Below are positions 32,725 to 43,060 of a stretch of DNA of 64,000 nucleotides, in pieces. Source of the stretch: Stentor roeselii (lineage: Eukaryota > Ciliophora > Heterotrichea > Heterotrichida > Stentoridae); contig RSEH01000010.1 in NCBI GenBank assembly GCA_006503475.1, positions 1 through 64,000 on the forward strand, read 5' to 3'. The notes beneath the pieces were generated by a model. The model made no database searches. It was not told the DNA's origin and saw nothing but the letters and a program-made list of their open reading frames with translations. The stretch's first letter is position 1. Each line of letters starts with the position of its first letter. A program made the translations under genes and the position numbers.

Positions 32725-35700
32725 ATGGCTGAGACCTTTGTCTGTAGACTAGACAGTGCGAAAGGAACCATAAGTGGCCTTTCTAAAGAAGACCATATTT
32801 TTTCTGTTCAAACTGGTGACTTCCTTCATTTTGAAATCGAGCCCAGGAGTCCTTTCGCGTCTGAAGAGACTGAATTGGTCGTCATCGAGAACTCATCGGA
32901 ACCAGTCAATCATCGACTTACTTCGAAAAATGGTGTTTTTTGCTTCAAGTATCAGGTAAAAATCTCTGGAAGTCTTTGTGTGCAGCTTAAAAAAGGAGAA
33001 ATCGTGTCGGATAAAAGCTTTGTTGTTGTCAATCCTTTGCTTTCGTTCTCAGGACAAAAAATTAAACCTGAAAGTCTTTCTATGGTCACTTTGTTATCGA
33101 GAAGTCTTGGACATGTTGATAATTGGATTAGGGTTATTAGGGATCAGGTCTCGATTGGGTACAACTTTTTTCATTTGACACCGATTCAAGTGCTTGGAGG
33201 GTCGAGGAGTCTTTATTGTATTAAAGATCCTACCAGGCTTAGCTCTGACCTCTTCAGTGGCCTCTCCCACGATCAAGCATTCGATAAACTCAATCAAGTA
33301 ATGCAAGAAACAGAAAAGCTAGGAGCAGGTTGCATGATAGACGTTGTATTAAATCACACAGCATTCGATTCAGACTTCGTAGAAGATCACCCAGAAGCGA
33401 CCTACAACCTAAGCAACAGTCCATATCTCCGAGCCGCCTACGAGCTCGACGAAGCCCTTCACAATTTCACCGTAGCAGTGATAAAAAAAGAGATCCAAGG
33501 CCTGCGCAACAGAAACCGAATAGAAAACCAAAAAGACCTGACGACGATTATGAATATCTTGAAAGTCGAGTGGCTTCCAAGGTACAAATTCCATCAGTAC
33601 TTCCAAATGGACGTCGGAAAAGTCTTGAAAAACTTTGAATCCGGAACTGAAGTGACTGAACTTAACAACAAGCAAATCGAGCAGCTTAAAACAAAAGGAC
33701 TTGAATTCTTTATTCGGACTAATGCACTTGTAGGTGAAGGTGAAGGACTCTTAAGTACTGAAATCGATTATAAACTTGTCAGAAAAGCCTGCCAGGTCCT
33801 AGGCCATAGTTTTGAAAACGGTGTAAAAGAAATCAAGAAAATCCTACCAATGATGAATAGTTACTTACTCAACAGGTATGATAAACACTTCGCTGAAATC
33901 CTAGTAAATATCGAAGGAGACATCAGATACCACAAAATCGAAAAAGGCGACGTTGAAATCACTCCATCCAACCCAGTAGTAGGAAGATACTTTCAACATC
34001 TTCGAAATGGAGAAGTCGTCTTACACAACGGGTTCATCATGGGGTACAGTGATGTTTTAAAAGATTTCGCAGGTAAAGAAAACTGGCATTATTTCAGAAG
34101 AAACGTCGTGATTTGGGCAGATAACATCAAACTTCGATACGGAAGGTCACCTGAGGACTGCCCCGCCCTTTGGGAAACTATGAAGACTTACGTGGTCCAA
34201 ATGGCGAGAAGCTTCAAAGCGATTCGTCTGGATAACGCCCATGGCACACCTCTTGAAGTTTCAGCTTTTATGCTCAGAGCTGCTCGAGAGGCTAATCCTG
34301 ACTTGTACGTCATGGCGGAGTTGTTCACTTCTGATAGCAAACTTGATGCTTATTTTGTCAACTTCCTGGGAATCAATGCTCTTGTCAGGGAAGCCATGAA
34401 TGCTCCCGACCCAGGATGTCTTGGAGGAATTGTTTATGGATTTGGGAATGGCGAAAGGAAAAGTCTTGGAAAAATCGATGATTTAGGATTTTGTAATGAT
34501 AGTCTTTTAGTGGACTTTGAAATGAAAGGGATTAGAAGTGCACCTGTTCCAGCTATTCTTTATGATTGCACTCATGATAATCCTACACCTGTTGAAAGGA
34601 GAAAAGCACATGATGCCTTACCTAGTGCTGCTATTGTTGCTATGGCTAATTGCTTTGTTGCTAGTGTTAGGGGCTACGATGAGTTCATCCCTCAGCAGCT
34701 CTCAGTGATCACAGAAACCCGAACCTACCCATTATACGAGCCCTCTCCAATCCCTCGAAAATACGACCTAGGAGGCGACATCGAGATCCTAATAACCTTC
34801 TCAATCGAGGAAACCCAAAAAGTTCAAAAAGTTCAAGTAAAAGGCGAATGGGACAACTGGTCCCAATTTTACGACTTGACTCGACTTTCAGAGACAAATT
34901 TCGAACTAACCCTTCAAGTTTCCCACGAGTTATTAAACCGTGAGCTTTCCTACAAGTTCATCATAGACGGTACTTCCTGGGTGCATGACTGGAAACAACC
35001 CCACAAAAAATACGGAAGCAACTTAAACAACTACTTAAAAGTAACCCATTCATTAAAACGAACAGGAGTCTTCCCAAACATGCGAGCAGCTCGAAGTTAC
35101 CTGAACACTCTTCACAGTAAAATGAGTGAAGAAGGCTTTGACGAGATTTACATTCACAAATGTTCAAACGACCTTCACCTGATAATAAGACAACAGCCAA
35201 TGACAGGTGACAGTTACGTCTTAATCGTCAGAAGCGCCTTCTGGGATGACCCGAACCCGAGTTCTCAATACGACTTGCGACTTCCTGGAATCATTAAAGA
35301 CGTCGAGTTTATTTCTGTCCTCAGCTTCAAGACCTGGGGATTCATCAAAGACCCCCAAGTGGTCAACGGGCTTAAGGGCCATTTGGAGATTCTTAGCAAT
35401 TTGGAAATTTTTGGAAATGTTACACGGGACAATAGTCAGAATATCGACGTGCTTAACTTAACGAAAATTCCACAAGCTTTTGTCATGGTGCTTAAAACTG
35501 AACTGTTTTCAAAGGGAAGTCTGCAGTATTTGAATAATATTTATGACCTGCTCAGTTCACCTAAACAAGAAATCTTCGCAGGACTTAATTTAGAGCAACT
35601 TAATCACTTGTTATGGAGAAGTGGAAAAGAAGAACTTGATATTTCAGGTCAAAAACGAGATGTTTACGTTGTCAATTCAAATCGGTTCAAATATGCTGGA

Positions 35701-37398
35701 TTTGGAGGACTTGTCATTGAATTTAAAAAACTTTTAAAAGCTAACAACCCCCTCGCCCATGATATTTGTGAGAACCTTCGCCGTGGTGACTGGCTTCTTG
35801 ACTACTCTCAGGCCAGACTGCAATCGATGATCCCTGAAGTCCAATTCAACTTTATATCATCAGCCATTCAAAAAATAAAGCAACTGCCAAGAAGTCTAAT
35901 CCCGAAACACTTCATAAAATTTGTACTCCTTGTCTTCGAATCATCTACACGTTACCAGAATTCAACTCTTTTTCAAAGAAATCCAGGAACTTCTCTAGAA
36001 AGGTTTCTATTGACGTCAGTTTCTCAGTTCTGGGGATGGGTCCCTAGTGCTTCAAGTCAACGTCTTCGAGCGAGTATGTCTGCTGGGCTTCCTCATTTCA
36101 CGACTGAATATACAAGAGTCTGGGGCAGAGATACTTTCATTGCTTTTAAAGGCCTTCTTCTACTGACGAGGCAATTCGCTGAAGCCAAGTCTTTGATCCT
36201 GGCTTTCGCTTCAGTCTTGCGACATGGGCTGATTCCCAACTTGCTGGACAGCTGCAATAATCCCAGGTACAACGCAAGAGACGCGACGTGGTTTTTCATG
36301 CAAGGCTTAAAACAGTACATAAAACTCGCCCCTGAAGGCCATCTCATCCTTCAAGAAAGCGTCTCAATGGTCTTCCCCAGTGACAGCCAGTCAGACAGCA
36401 GGACAGGAGAAGTAATCAAGACAATTGAAGTGATCATTCAAGAAATCATGCAAAAACATGCATCAGGCATCGAATTCCGTGAGTGGAATGCAGGGACTCG
36501 AATAGACGCTCACATGCGCGATGAAGGCTTTAATGTCAAAATCGGCCTCGACCCTAACACAGGCCTGGTCTACGGAGGGAACCGTTGGAACTGTGGAACT
36601 TGGATGGATAAAATGGGAAGTTCAAGTAAAGCTGGAAATGCAGGAGTCCCTGCAACTCCAAGAGACGGCTCAGCCATTGAAATCGTTGCAATGGTCTATT
36701 CAACTCTAAACTTCCTCATCAAACTTCACTCAAAAGGCCTTTTCAGGTACTCAGGAGTGACTTTAAAAGATGGAAATGTTTTACTTTACACCACCTGGGC
36801 TGATAATTTAAAAAAACACTTCGATCGTCTTTTTTTTATTCCAGAAAGTTCAGACCGTTTAAGTGGGTACTTTAAAGACACCCTGGGCAGTAGCATATCA
36901 AAGAACGACTTTCAATTAAGGCCGAATCAATGCATAGCACTTGCAATAGCTCCAAGACTTTTCGATGTAAACCATGCACAAACAGCTTTAAACACAATTC
37001 ACCGAGAGTTAATGGCAGGATTCGTCGGAAGTCAAATCGGAATCAAGACCCTGGCGGACTCTGACCCGGCCTACCGCGGGTTTTACGACAATGAAAATGA
37101 TTCAACTGATATTTCTGTTGCTCATGGCTTCAGCTATCACAATGGACCGGAGTGGGTTTGGCCTGTTGGGTATTTTTTAATGGCTCAGTTAAGGTTCTGG
37201 AAAAATTTGGATATTGTTGATAAATGTCTTGCTGCACATTTGAGTTACTTTGAAAGAAGTGATTGGATGAGTCTTCCTGAACTCACTAATAGTTTCGGGG
37301 AATATTGCCCGTTCTCTTGTGAAAGTCAGGCTTGGAGTGTAGGGACTTTAATTGAAGTCGTTGATAGGGTTAGGAAAATTAGGGAATATAATGAATAA
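32725..37398 (+). CDS. AGL: Glycogen debranching enzyme with an inserted CBM48-like domain
   Basis: The gene encodes 1557 residues, from ATG 32725 to TAA 37396-37398, close to the animal enzyme in length (about 1530). The transferase half (4-alpha-glucanotransferase, GH13-like) shows FKAIRLDNAHGTPLEV with the nucleophile Asp (about residue 502), VMAELF with the acid/base Glu (about 532) and YDCTHDNPTP. The glucosidase half (GH133) shows VWGRDTFIAFKG, ARDATWFF, CGTWMDKMGSS and PRDGSAIE. Together they move maltosyl/maltotriosyl units and cut the alpha-1,6 branch of glycogen in the cytosol. Residues about 683-772 (VQVKGEWDNWSQF ... YKFIIDGTSWVHDW) look like an AMPK-beta/CBM48 glycogen-binding domain inserted between the halves. 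The stop codon overlaps the next gene's start. Confidence 0.95.
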   Translation: MAETFVCRLDSAKGTISGLSKEDHIFSVQTGDFLHFEIEPRSPFASEETELVVIENSSEPVNHRLTSKNGVFCFKYQVKISGSLCVQLKKGEIVSDKSFVVVNPLLSFSGQKIKPESLSMVTLLSRSLGHVDNWIRVIRDQVSIGYNFFHLTPIQVLGGSRSLYCIKDPTRLSSDLFSGLSHDQAFDKLNQVMQETEKLGAGCMIDVVLNHTAFDSDFVEDHPEATYNLSNSPYLRAAYELDEALHNFTVAVIKKEIQGLRNRNRIENQKDLTTIMNILKVEWLPRYKFHQYFQMDVGKVLKNFESGTEVTELNNKQIEQLKTKGLEFFIRTNALVGEGEGLLSTEIDYKLVRKACQVLGHSFENGVKEIKKILPMMNSYLLNRYDKHFAEILVNIEGDIRYHKIEKGDVEITPSNPVVGRYFQHLRNGEVVLHNGFIMGYSDVLKDFAGKENWHYFRRNVVIWADNIKLRYGRSPEDCPALWETMKTYVVQMARSFKAIRLDNAHGTPLEVSAFMLRAAREANPDLYVMAELFTSDSKLDAYFVNFLGINALVREAMNAPDPGCLGGIVYGFGNGERKSLGKIDDLGFCNDSLLVDFEMKGIRSAPVPAILYDCTHDNPTPVERRKAHDALPSAAIVAMANCFVASVRGYDEFIPQQLSVITETRTYPLYEPSPIPRKYDLGGDIEILITFSIEETQKVQKVQVKGEWDNWSQFYDLTRLSETNFELTLQVSHELLNRELSYKFIIDGTSWVHDWKQPHKKYGSNLNNYLKVTHSLKRTGVFPNMRAARSYLNTLHSKMSEEGFDEIYIHKCSNDLHLIIRQQPMTGDSYVLIVRSAFWDDPNPSSQYDLRLPGIIKDVEFISVLSFKTWGFIKDPQVVNGLKGHLEILSNLEIFGNVTRDNSQNIDVLNLTKIPQAFVMVLKTELFSKGSLQYLNNIYDLLSSPKQEIFAGLNLEQLNHLLWRSGKEELDISGQKRDVYVVNSNRFKYAGFGGLVIEFKKLLKANNPLAHDICENLRRGDWLLDYSQARLQSMIPEVQFNFISSAIQKIKQLPRSLIPKHFIKFVLLVFESSTRYQNSTLFQRNPGTSLERFLLTSVSQFWGWVPSASSQRLRASMSAGLPHFTTEYTRVWGRDTFIAFKGLLLLTRQFAEAKSLILAFASVLRHGLIPNLLDSCNNPRYNARDATWFFMQGLKQYIKLAPEGHLILQESVSMVFPSDSQSDSRTGEVIKTIEVIIQEIMQKHASGIEFREWNAGTRIDAHMRDEGFNVKIGLDPNTGLVYGGNRWNCGTWMDKMGSSSKAGNAGVPATPRDGSAIEIVAMVYSTLNFLIKLHSKGLFRYSGVTLKDGNVLLYTTWADNLKKHFDRLFFIPESSDRLSGYFKDTLGSSISKNDFQLRPNQCIALAIAPRLFDVNHAQTALNTIHRELMAGFVGSQIGIKTLADSDPAYRGFYDNENDSTDISVAHGFSYHNGPEWVWPVGYFLMAQLRFWKNLDIVDKCLAAHLSYFERSDWMSLPELTNSFGEYCPFSCESQAWSVGTLIEVVDRVRKIREYNE

Positions 37399-38701
37399 GA
37401 TTAGTCCTAATGAGTTCTGCTTTTTAAGTGATGCCACTGCACAGATTCTTGAAGGGAATTACTATGAAGCCCTGGCTTCACTGCAAAATTGTGAAGAATA
37501 TATCAAAGCTTCTCATAAACCAATTATTTCTTTTGTGAGTTTGACAGTGATGCATAACACAGCTCTTTGTTTTTATAGACTGCAAACTTCAGAACAGGCT
37601 TTAGACTACCTAGAAAAATCTTTAAAAATCTGTAAAAGTCTTCTAAAAACCTTGGAAACCTCGACAGATTCTTTGAAACTTTTCAAATATATCTCCATAA
37701 CTCACCTGAAAATTTGCGCTGTTTTTTCACAAACTAAAAGTCATGAAAACGCTTTAAAACACGCTCAAAGTGCATTACGGTACATGAAAGAACTGATAAT
37801 AAACTCAGTCCTAGTGATTTCAAGTCTCAGCTTAAAAAAAAAGTCAGATCATTCAGAAGCCTTTTCAAAAATTTCCTTTGTTTTAGATAAAATCATTTCA
37901 AAGAAACTAGAACGAAAAGTGAAAATTTTTCTTGGAGAGGACTGGATCCTTAACTACAACATCAGCAATGTGATGACGATGCAACCAGTGCTTCTCTCTG
38001 AATGGACCGCGCCTTTCATTTTAAAGCAGGAACTCAACTTGACGAAAACTCTGGAAAACATCTGTGGACTTGTTTGTTGTTACTTCTCAGTCGCTACTGA
38101 GTTGAGGTTCTTGGCAATGACCAGCTCTGCTCATCGAAACTTGAAAAGTAAAGAATGGCATGAACGAGCTTTGGAAATTTGTAAAAGTTTTCTGCCAAGA
38201 GCTTGCCCTTTATTTCAGCATATTCGGAAAAGCTTTGAAAAACATTATGGACCTGTTTCGAAAACTCAAAGTCCTGTTGTTCCTTTGAGGTTTGGATGTA
38301 AAAGGGAAAGTGAAAAGGGGAGAAATGTTTCGGTTAAAAGTTTTAATAAAGTTCGGCAAAAACAGGCTTTGAGGAAAAATACTCCGGGAAGGAAAAAGTC
38401 TTTGGCGAGTACTCAGAAGGTTTCTTGTAAAGGGAAAAAAAGTAAAAGGAGGTCTGCTGGTATTTTCTCTGATCATCCGATTATGGCGACTCATAAAATT
38501 AATTGTGAATCTAGTGGGTCGGAGAAATGTAAGGGTTAAACAGCTTATATTTTCGATAGAAATTTCATTTTGACTTCGAATGACCTTTATGGTGATTATT
38601 CTGTTAAGGATGAGGAAAGAGAAAGTATTATTATCAAGAAAAATACTGAAAAAAACATCTTTCGACAAAGAGTTCATGGAAGAGTGTCAAATAAGAATTA
38701 A
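37391..38701 (+). CDS. TPR-repeat protein with basic tail
   Basis: Exon 1 is 37391-38528 and exon 2 is 38544-38701, giving 431 residues. The ATG at 37391 lies inside the last codons of the debranching-enzyme gene (8-nt overlap); it is chosen because the TPR helix LSDATAQILEGNYYEALASL begins right after it. Three or so TPR-like helix pairs fill residues 10-160, followed by a helical middle and a strongly basic Lys/Arg/Ser region. The second exon is hidden behind a 15-nt intron and adds about 52 charged residues ending in VSNKN. TPRs bind other proteins; the partner is unknown. Confidence 0.8.
38529..38543 (+). other. 15-nt intron in the TPR gene
   Basis: The sequence is GTAAGGGTTAAACAG, with A at position 10. 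Without splicing a TAA ends the protein at 38539; with splicing the frame runs another 158 nt to TAA 38699-38701. Confidence 0.85.
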
Positions 38702-38877
38702 TAGTTAAGTGATTTTGTATATTTCAAATATTCACTTGCATTCAGTATTCAAATAACTTATTAGGATCAGGATTATAGAAGAAATTAAGAATAATAAATG
38801 TATTAATTATGAAAAATCTTATGTTCAATCGATTTTATTGGTATTTTAAATTTGACTTTACTGAACATTTCTAATCT

Positions 38878-41187
38878 TTACACTCTCCCATATCTGATAT
38901 TCTTGATTGTTGCTTTTGGTGTTCGAGAGTCAGAACTACTTGATTTTGTATGAAAAGTTTTCTCTTGAGTGCTGAAAATTCTCATAGTCGAATTCATATA
39001 ATCTAAAGAAGTTTGCAAGTTATTTTTTTCTTTTATCAACTGATTAATGATCTTGTCTTTTTCAACTATTTCTTTTGCAATCCTTTGTGTTCCAGAGTCA
39101 TTAATCCTGATGACCGTTTTTTTTTCTTTAGCTTTTGCATATTTTTCGTTGAGTTCTTCGACTTTTTTCTGATATTCATTTATTTTTTTCTGAAAACTTG
39201 CTTCAAGTTCATACTTATCACTGAGTAAATGATTGACAATGACATTTTTTTCTGTTTCAAATTTGATTTTGAGTACTTTTTCTCTATCATTAATAGTTCT
39301 ATGGACATTTGCGAGTTTTTCTTCATAATCATTTTGAATTTTGAGTTTATTACTTAAGATCAGTTCATATTTATTACTCAGGTCATTGTACTTGATTTTT
39401 TCATCTTCCAATAAAACTCCATATTTTTCAATAAGATCAGATTTTTCCTTATCCAGGTCATCAACGATATTTTTTACAATCGTTAACTCATTCCTTAATA
39501 TTTCCATTTGACTATTTAAACAGATAGTTTCATTATCATGTTTTTCTTTCAAGGTAATCAGATCCTCACTAAACTTTTTGTTGATATTTTTAATTTTTAT
39601 CGCAGAACTAGCTTCAAGTTGATGTATTTTATCCTCGTAATAAGCAGTTAAAGTATTTTGCCGGTCAGCTAGAGTCCTTGTAAAAATTTCTTTCAAGTCT
39701 TTAACTTCTTTTTCATGGTCTTCCTTCATCTGCATTTTATCAAGATTCCACTGTTCAAGTAGTTGTTTTTTGCTGAAGTCAATTAAGTGTTCATACTCGA
39801 CATACCTCTAACTAAAACTTACCGCTTTGGCCTCCCGAACAACATCTTGAATGCGAGATTCAGTAGTAATTTCAATGTGAGTCTTTTCCTTTTCCAGTCT
39901 AGTGATCTCTGCAATGAGGATCATCGCTTCAGTCCTTTCCTTCGCCAGCATCTTTTTTTCATTTTCTTTAAACTCAAGATCGATTTTTTCAATTTTATGT
40001 TCATACATCTTCTTCAACATTGCGACAGTTTCCGCATGGTCTTTTTCAGCGATTTTCAATTGAAACTCGAAGTTTTGCCTTGAGTCTTCCTGTAGCTCTT
40101 CCATTTTCTGCATAAGTGCCTCGACTTCGAACTTGTTCCTAGCACCTTGAGTTGATTTTTCAAGAGAAATCGAATCAAGTAATCCTTGTAAGTTTCTAAT
40201 AACGCTTCTTGCTTGTTTCTGATTTTCTTGTCCAAATTTGAATTTTTCCTCATAAACATGAAGTCTGTTTTCAAGTTCAGTGATTTGCGAGATGTTTTCT
40301 GAGATTTGATTTGACAAGAGAATGATTTTCGATGCAAATTTTCCTTCTTCAAATGAAAAGTCCTGAATCATAGAAAGTATTCGATATTCGTAGAAATTTT
40401 TAAGGTCTTCTATTCTTTTTTTCATTTGAATGGCAAGACTTTCAACAGTGACAGAATGTTTTTGTTGAGTCATGAGTAGTTGAGCAGAGTACTTGTTTTT
40501 TAATTGTTCTACTTGTTGGTTGAACTTCTGCTCAAGTAAAGAGTTTTCGTTGTCGATTTGGTAGTTGGACTTCTCAACAATTACGCGAGTTTCAACGTAT
40601 TTAAGCGTCGGTCGCCGTTGAGCCATCCGTTTGAGTTTTTCGATTTCATTGTTAAGTTGAGCAATTGTTTGAAGTGACTCTTGGTACTGTTCAAAGGTAA
40701 CAGTTTTACTCTGCTTTTCAATCTCAGCAGAAACTCTTTGTTTTTCAAATTGAGACTTGAGGACAGTGACATCATCTTTAAAGTACTCGAAACGATTATG
40801 CATGTTTTGAAGTTTACACATAAGGTCATCAATAATTCTCTTCTGTAAAAAATTCTGCTTTTTTAGACCTTCTGAGGACTTGTCTTTATTTTCCAAGTCT
40901 TCTGGATCATGGTTCATGTGCAAGTCATTTGTGTAAACATTAGAAACTTGCAAGGCCCGTATCTGGCATTGACAGTTGTAAAGTTGTTCTTCAAGTGACC
41001 TGTTTTGTTCAAGGATTTCAAAATACTGCTTTTCGAGCTTTTGAAGTTTTGACTGGGCTTCTGGAAGAGAAACAGGTTCTTCTGAATCGAAGGAATCAGC
41101 AGGTGAGACTGAAATTCTGAAAGTTTGTTCAGAAGCGTCACCTGAGACCCAGTTTTCGATGGTGAACTCTTTGACATGTTTAGTCAT
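38878..41187 (-). CDS. Long coiled-coil protein
   Basis: Exon 1 is 41187-39823 and exon 2 is 39807-38878 (minus), giving 764 residues. Apart from the first ~45 and the last ~40 residues, the whole chain is heptad-rich coiled coil (Glu, Lys, Leu, Gln) with no globular domain. A structural role is likely, for example at the cortex, basal body or Golgi; none can be picked from the sequence. The ATG lies only 15 bp after the stop of the same-strand gene at 41203, so the two may share expression. It ends convergently with the TPR gene, 176 bp away. Confidence 0.82.
39808..39822 (-). other. 15-nt intron in the coiled-coil gene
   Basis: On the minus strand it reads GTAAGTTTTAGTTAG, phase 0, with A at position 10. 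Its last codon is an in-frame TAG; removal joins EAKA to RYVEYEHLIDF and keeps the coiled coil going. Confidence 0.9.
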
Positions 41188-41202
41188 TTATTAGCAAGTT
41201 TA

Positions 41203-42615
41203 TTATTTTCCTATGGAATCTATTTGGTCCTCTGGAAATAATTCAAAATTTCCTGTTATGATGGAAGAAAAAGTGATGTTTACAGTTAATGAAAAAGAAT
41301 TGAACTCACTTTGAAAAAAGACTGAATCTTTTGAAGGGGTTAGAGAATATTTTTTTTTTTCGAAGAAATATCGAAGATCTGCTGAAAATTTTAAGAAGTT
41401 TACCCAGCTTTGACTTATGAATTTGAATTTCGCTTCGGATTGGTGGTTTGATGTGAAGGGTATCAGAAAATCTTGGAAATGGTTCCAGGTTGACTGAAGA
41501 TCTGGATGTTTAAATGGGTCGAATAAAGTTATTTCGATTCTGCCTGAGTTTAGTTCTTTTGCTACTGTTAAATGCCGTGATCGAGGGTATTCTATTATGT
41601 TTCCGTGATTTCTCACTTCGTATTCTTCACCCTTGTCACGAATGATTAGGATCCTTCTCCATCTTTGATCATCAGGTAGATGTTTAAAGGATTTTAAAGG
41701 AAACATTTCAAAATGCATCTTGAGTAAAAATTGTCTTAAATCCTTCCCAGGGTTCAGGTCTATTTTTTTAAATTCCTCGATTAAATTAAAGCAAAAAGCG
41801 ATTTTTTCAGAATTTTCTTTGCGTTGATGTAAAAATTCTTCAGTGGTTTTTTTGAGATTCTCAAATTTTTCAGTCATTTCTTTAATCGCCTGTTTCGCTT
41901 TCGCCAATTTTTCGATGGCTAAAGGGACTTCATCAGACTGAGGTATTTTCACAGGGTCCAAGAGAGAAGCATAGTTAACCCTTGACTTTCGAGCCATTTC
42001 TTCATAAAAATTAATATCTGAACAAGCCTCCTGACTTTTGAAATGCACTCTGTCCTCTAAACTTCCAAATCTTTTTTCAGACTGTGTTGAAAACAACAGA
42101 GTTTTCACTTCACTGCTCCTGTTCTGGTTGAAATGACTGACCGAAGGAGTCATGAACCGATCTGAAAAGTTTTTTGGTTTAATCTGCTGATTTTCAATGA
42201 AGTTTTCAACTGGATCTGCCATCAGGATGTCTTTTTTCCAAGGAAGATTATCAAATGACCTGCTTTCTTCACTATCGAAAAATCTTGCTGTTCTTATTTC
42301 GAACATTGGAGCACTGTAGATATGTTGATAAGGCTCCTCGTTTTCGCCTTCGAAGTCGTCAAACTCGTTCATTAGAAGTTTGACGTTTTCTTGACTATCA
42401 GTCATTGATTTTCTTCCACTTTTTCTTGCGGATCTACTTGGAATGGCCTCCCGCCTGTTAGGAATACTCAGCTGGGATGAAAAAGAATTCGATTCTTCTT
42501 CTTCTTTGATTTCTGGAAGGATCATCACGTTTAAACAGTCGGGATTTCTCCATGTCGATGGTCGACTTGAACGCTGGATTGGCTTTTCGGATATGCTGGA
42601 TCTGGGAAGTGACAT
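41203..42615 (-). CDS. Unknown protein with disordered front and short coiled coil
   Basis: The gene encodes 470 residues, from ATG at 42613-42615 to TAA at 41203-41205, in one exon. Residues 1-210 are polar and likely disordered, with Ser/Arg clusters. About 225-275 is coiled coil (AKAKQAIKEMTEKFENL). The last 200 residues look globular and beta-rich (RRILIIRDKGEEYEVRNHG). No family was recognised. Its promoter region (42616-43060) is shared with the divergent TMEM131-like gene; 15 bp downstream on the same strand the coiled-coil gene starts. Confidence 0.75.
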   Translation of the reverse strand: MSLPRSSISEKPIQRSSRPSTWRNPDCLNVMILPEIKEEEESNSFSSQLSIPNRREAIPSRSARKSGRKSMTDSQENVKLLMNEFDDFEGENEEPYQHIYSAPMFEIRTARFFDSEESRSFDNLPWKKDILMADPVENFIENQQIKPKNFSDRFMTPSVSHFNQNRSSEVKTLLFSTQSEKRFGSLEDRVHFKSQEACSDINFYEEMARKSRVNYASLLDPVKIPQSDEVPLAIEKLAKAKQAIKEMTEKFENLKKTTEEFLHQRKENSEKIAFCFNLIEEFKKIDLNPGKDLRQFLLKMHFEMFPLKSFKHLPDDQRWRRILIIRDKGEEYEVRNHGNIIEYPRSRHLTVAKELNSGRIEITLFDPFKHPDLQSTWNHFQDFLIPFTSNHQSEAKFKFISQSWVNFLKFSADLRYFFEKKKYSLTPSKDSVFFQSEFNSFSLTVNITFSSIITGNFELFPEDQIDSIGK

Positions 42616-43060
42616 TATAGGAAGATACAGTTAATTTGAATTTATTTTTAGTTTTTAGTTGTTGGAAGGTTAGGTCTTGGAATTTTAAGATTTGGAGATT
42701 CGGTTTCTTTTCTTATTAAGGATTTTCATGTTGGAAACTTCGAGAATTTTAGGGGTAAGGTAATGCTCATGAGGTCATAAGAAGTACATAATTTCTATCT
42801 ATCAATCTCAAAACCCTAAAGTCACTAAATTAAGCTTAAACAGTTCAAGAACTTACTTCAGATTTTCAATAAAAAGTCAAAGTAGTTAATTATCATCTTC
42901 AATTCCATTAACCATAATATAAATATTTTTTAACATAATTCTAACAATAAATCTTTCAAATTTCCATACCTGCCCTAACCCCTACCCTTTCTCCTATTTC
43001 CCCATCAACTCGACAGAAATGAACTAATCCAATTCTAATCCTCTCCATTAAATATAAACA
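42616..43060. other. Divergent intergenic stretch, 445 bp
   Basis: This AT-rich DNA lies between two divergent start codons and probably carries both promoters. No open frame, RNA gene or repeat was seen. It contains a short C-rich patch near 42970-43010. Confidence 0.5.

Noticed and set aside
37350-37400. A short intron fusing the debranching enzyme to the TPR protein
   Set aside because: Fusion needs a length of one more than a multiple of three; the available GT...AG pairs are 8, 14, 17 and longer lengths that do not fit. AGL is complete at its stop.
38210-38677. Minus-strand 155-codon frame
   Set aside because: It is antisense to the TPR gene's second half and hidden exon, has no family features, and mirrors Lys/Arg-rich coding.
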